A DNA stretch of 6,654 nt from JAIYCX01 sp044351785 (lineage in GTDB: Bacteria > Bdellovibrionota_C > UBA2361 > SZUA-149 > DAOLCO01), in assembly GCA_044351785.1 (NCBI GenBank), contig JBILFC010000166.1, positions 1-6,654 of the forward strand. Reading direction: 5' to 3'. The translations under genes were made by a program, and so were the position numbers. Positions 6,334-6,654 of this stretch are shown in pieces; within the stretch, counting starts at the first letter, position 1; every line of letters begins with the position of its first letter. The notes below the pieces were generated by a model. It did not search any database, had not been told where the DNA came from, and saw nothing but the letters and a program-made list of their open reading frames with translations.

Positions 6334-6454
6334 TTGGAGAAGAAAAGTCGTTCATTCGATCTTGAGAGCTTAAAACAATCTTTCTCGCATATAGAGAGTT
6401 TGGGGGGAAGAGTTACAAACTCAGCTTTTACTTATTTCTTTTAAGAAAAAGTAG
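6334..6454 (+). pseudogene. mqsR: mqsR toxin remnant with internal deletion and frameshift
   Basis: A TTG at 6334 begins LEKKSRSFDLESLKQSF, which matches the N terminus of MqsR-family toxins (MEKRKPTYDLE.(F/I)K..F type) and continues to RVTNSAF before a TAA at 6442-6444, giving only 36 aa. In the next frame, shifted by one base, TQLLLISFKKK ends at a TAG at 6452-6454. This matches the conserved MqsR C terminus (..LLLSFKEK). Intact MqsR is about 98-110 aa, so roughly 60 central codons are missing, including the region with the conserved catalytic Lys/Tyr residues (FYKSM...Y). The two ends lie in the order and place expected for mqsR just upstream of mqsA. The gene must be inactive as an mRNA interferase. 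The family match is from remembered family sequences, not a search. Confidence 0.7.
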
Positions 6455-6455
6455 C

Positions 6456-6462
6456 TTAGGGA
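6456..6462 (+). promoter_or_regulatory. Ribosome binding site for mqsA
   Basis: TTAGGGA lies 10 nt before the ATG at 6473. An ATG at 6466 would give a five-codon peptide and is not the gene start. Confidence 0.4.
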
Positions 6463-6472
6463 AAAATGAGTT

Positions 6473-6654
6473 ATGGAAAATAAATGTCCAGTTTGTGGAA
6501 TAGGGAACTTAGAAAGAAAGTCTATAGAGCAAGTTTTTACCTATAAAGAAAAAGAGTTCAAATATCAACAGCCCGGGGAATGGTGTAATTCTTGTGAAGA
6601 AGGCGTTCTTCATTCTTCAGATATGGATGCGACGGAGTTATTGCTTAGTGACTT
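6473..6654 (+). CDS. mqsA: MqsA-family antitoxin, N-terminal zinc-binding part (3' partial)
   Basis: The first 60 codons are present and the gene runs off the window. The start ENKCPVCGIGNLE, then VFTYKEKEF and WCNSCEEGVL, matches the MqsA/YgiT-type zinc-binding N-terminal domain. C5, C8, C38 and C41 correspond to the four zinc-ligand cysteines known in E. coli MqsA (C3, C6, C37, C40). In known systems this domain binds and neutralises MqsR, and a C-terminal XRE-type helix-turn-helix binds the operator; that part lies outside the window. The gene starts 18 nt after the last codon of the broken mqsR, in the normal toxin-first order. Without an intact toxin it would be an orphan antitoxin, possibly kept as a transcription regulator or as protection against MqsR from elsewhere. 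The zinc domain shows no damage in the visible part. Confidence 0.88.
   Translation, partial: MENKCPVCGIGNLERKSIEQVFTYKEKEFKYQQPGEWCNSCEEGVLHSSDMDATELLLSD

Noticed and set aside
6466..6483. ATG at 6466 as start of the antitoxin
   Set aside because: It is out of frame and stops after five codons; the ATG at 6473 opens the zinc-finger frame.
1..6654. CRISPR array, insertion sequence or prophage att site
   Set aside because: No regularly spaced repeats, transposase-like frame, terminal inverted repeats or tRNA gene were found.

Overview
The window is AT-rich, densely packed bacterial DNA with every convincing gene on the + strand. Cytoplasmic iron-sulfur proteins, periplasmic multiheme cytochrome c and diacylglyceryl-type lipoproteins together indicate a Gram-negative respiring bacterium. 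The base composition, codon choice and gene set would suit a low-GC member of the Bdellovibrionota (Bacteriovorax/Halobacteriovorax-like) or another former deltaproteobacterial lineage. That placement is inference only, because no phylogenetic marker is present.

Positions 1-5326 look like one operon of five genes with overlaps or very short gaps. (1) The 3' part of a protein that fuses a cyclic-nucleotide-binding domain to a 16-cysteine, four-cluster [4Fe-4S] ferredoxin domain. (2) A five-helix membrane protein with two H-x13-H helices, as expected of a diheme cytochrome b. (3) A membrane-anchored decaheme cytochrome c (ten CXXCH motifs). (4) A large lipoprotein with two GlcG/HbpS-like (haem-degrading/haem-binding, DUF336) modules. 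(5) A small lipoprotein with an Ig-like He_PIG fold and a Cys/Met/His cluster. Together, genes 1-3 can be read as an electron conduit running from cytoplasmic Fe-S clusters through two b haems in the membrane to ten periplasmic c haems, with a nucleotide-sensing domain on the cytoplasmic end. Genes 4 and 5 are lipid-anchored partners. Direction of electron flow, donor and acceptor are unknown; no catalytic (for example molybdopterin) subunit is visible, though one could lie upstream of the window.

Positions 5327-6048 hold an apparent small reading frame interrupted by one in-frame TAG, then a short secreted protein of unknown function whose start overlaps the end of that frame.

Positions 6049-6654 hold a non-coding stretch with a recognisable sigma70-type promoter and a 10-bp palindrome inside its spacer, then a toxin-antitoxin locus. 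The toxin gene mqsR survives only as its N-terminal segment (about 30 codons) and its C-terminal 11 codons, in different frames, so an internal deletion appears to have destroyed it. The zinc-finger end of the antitoxin mqsA follows intact and runs off the window. This is a decayed MqsRA system with an orphan antitoxin/regulator.
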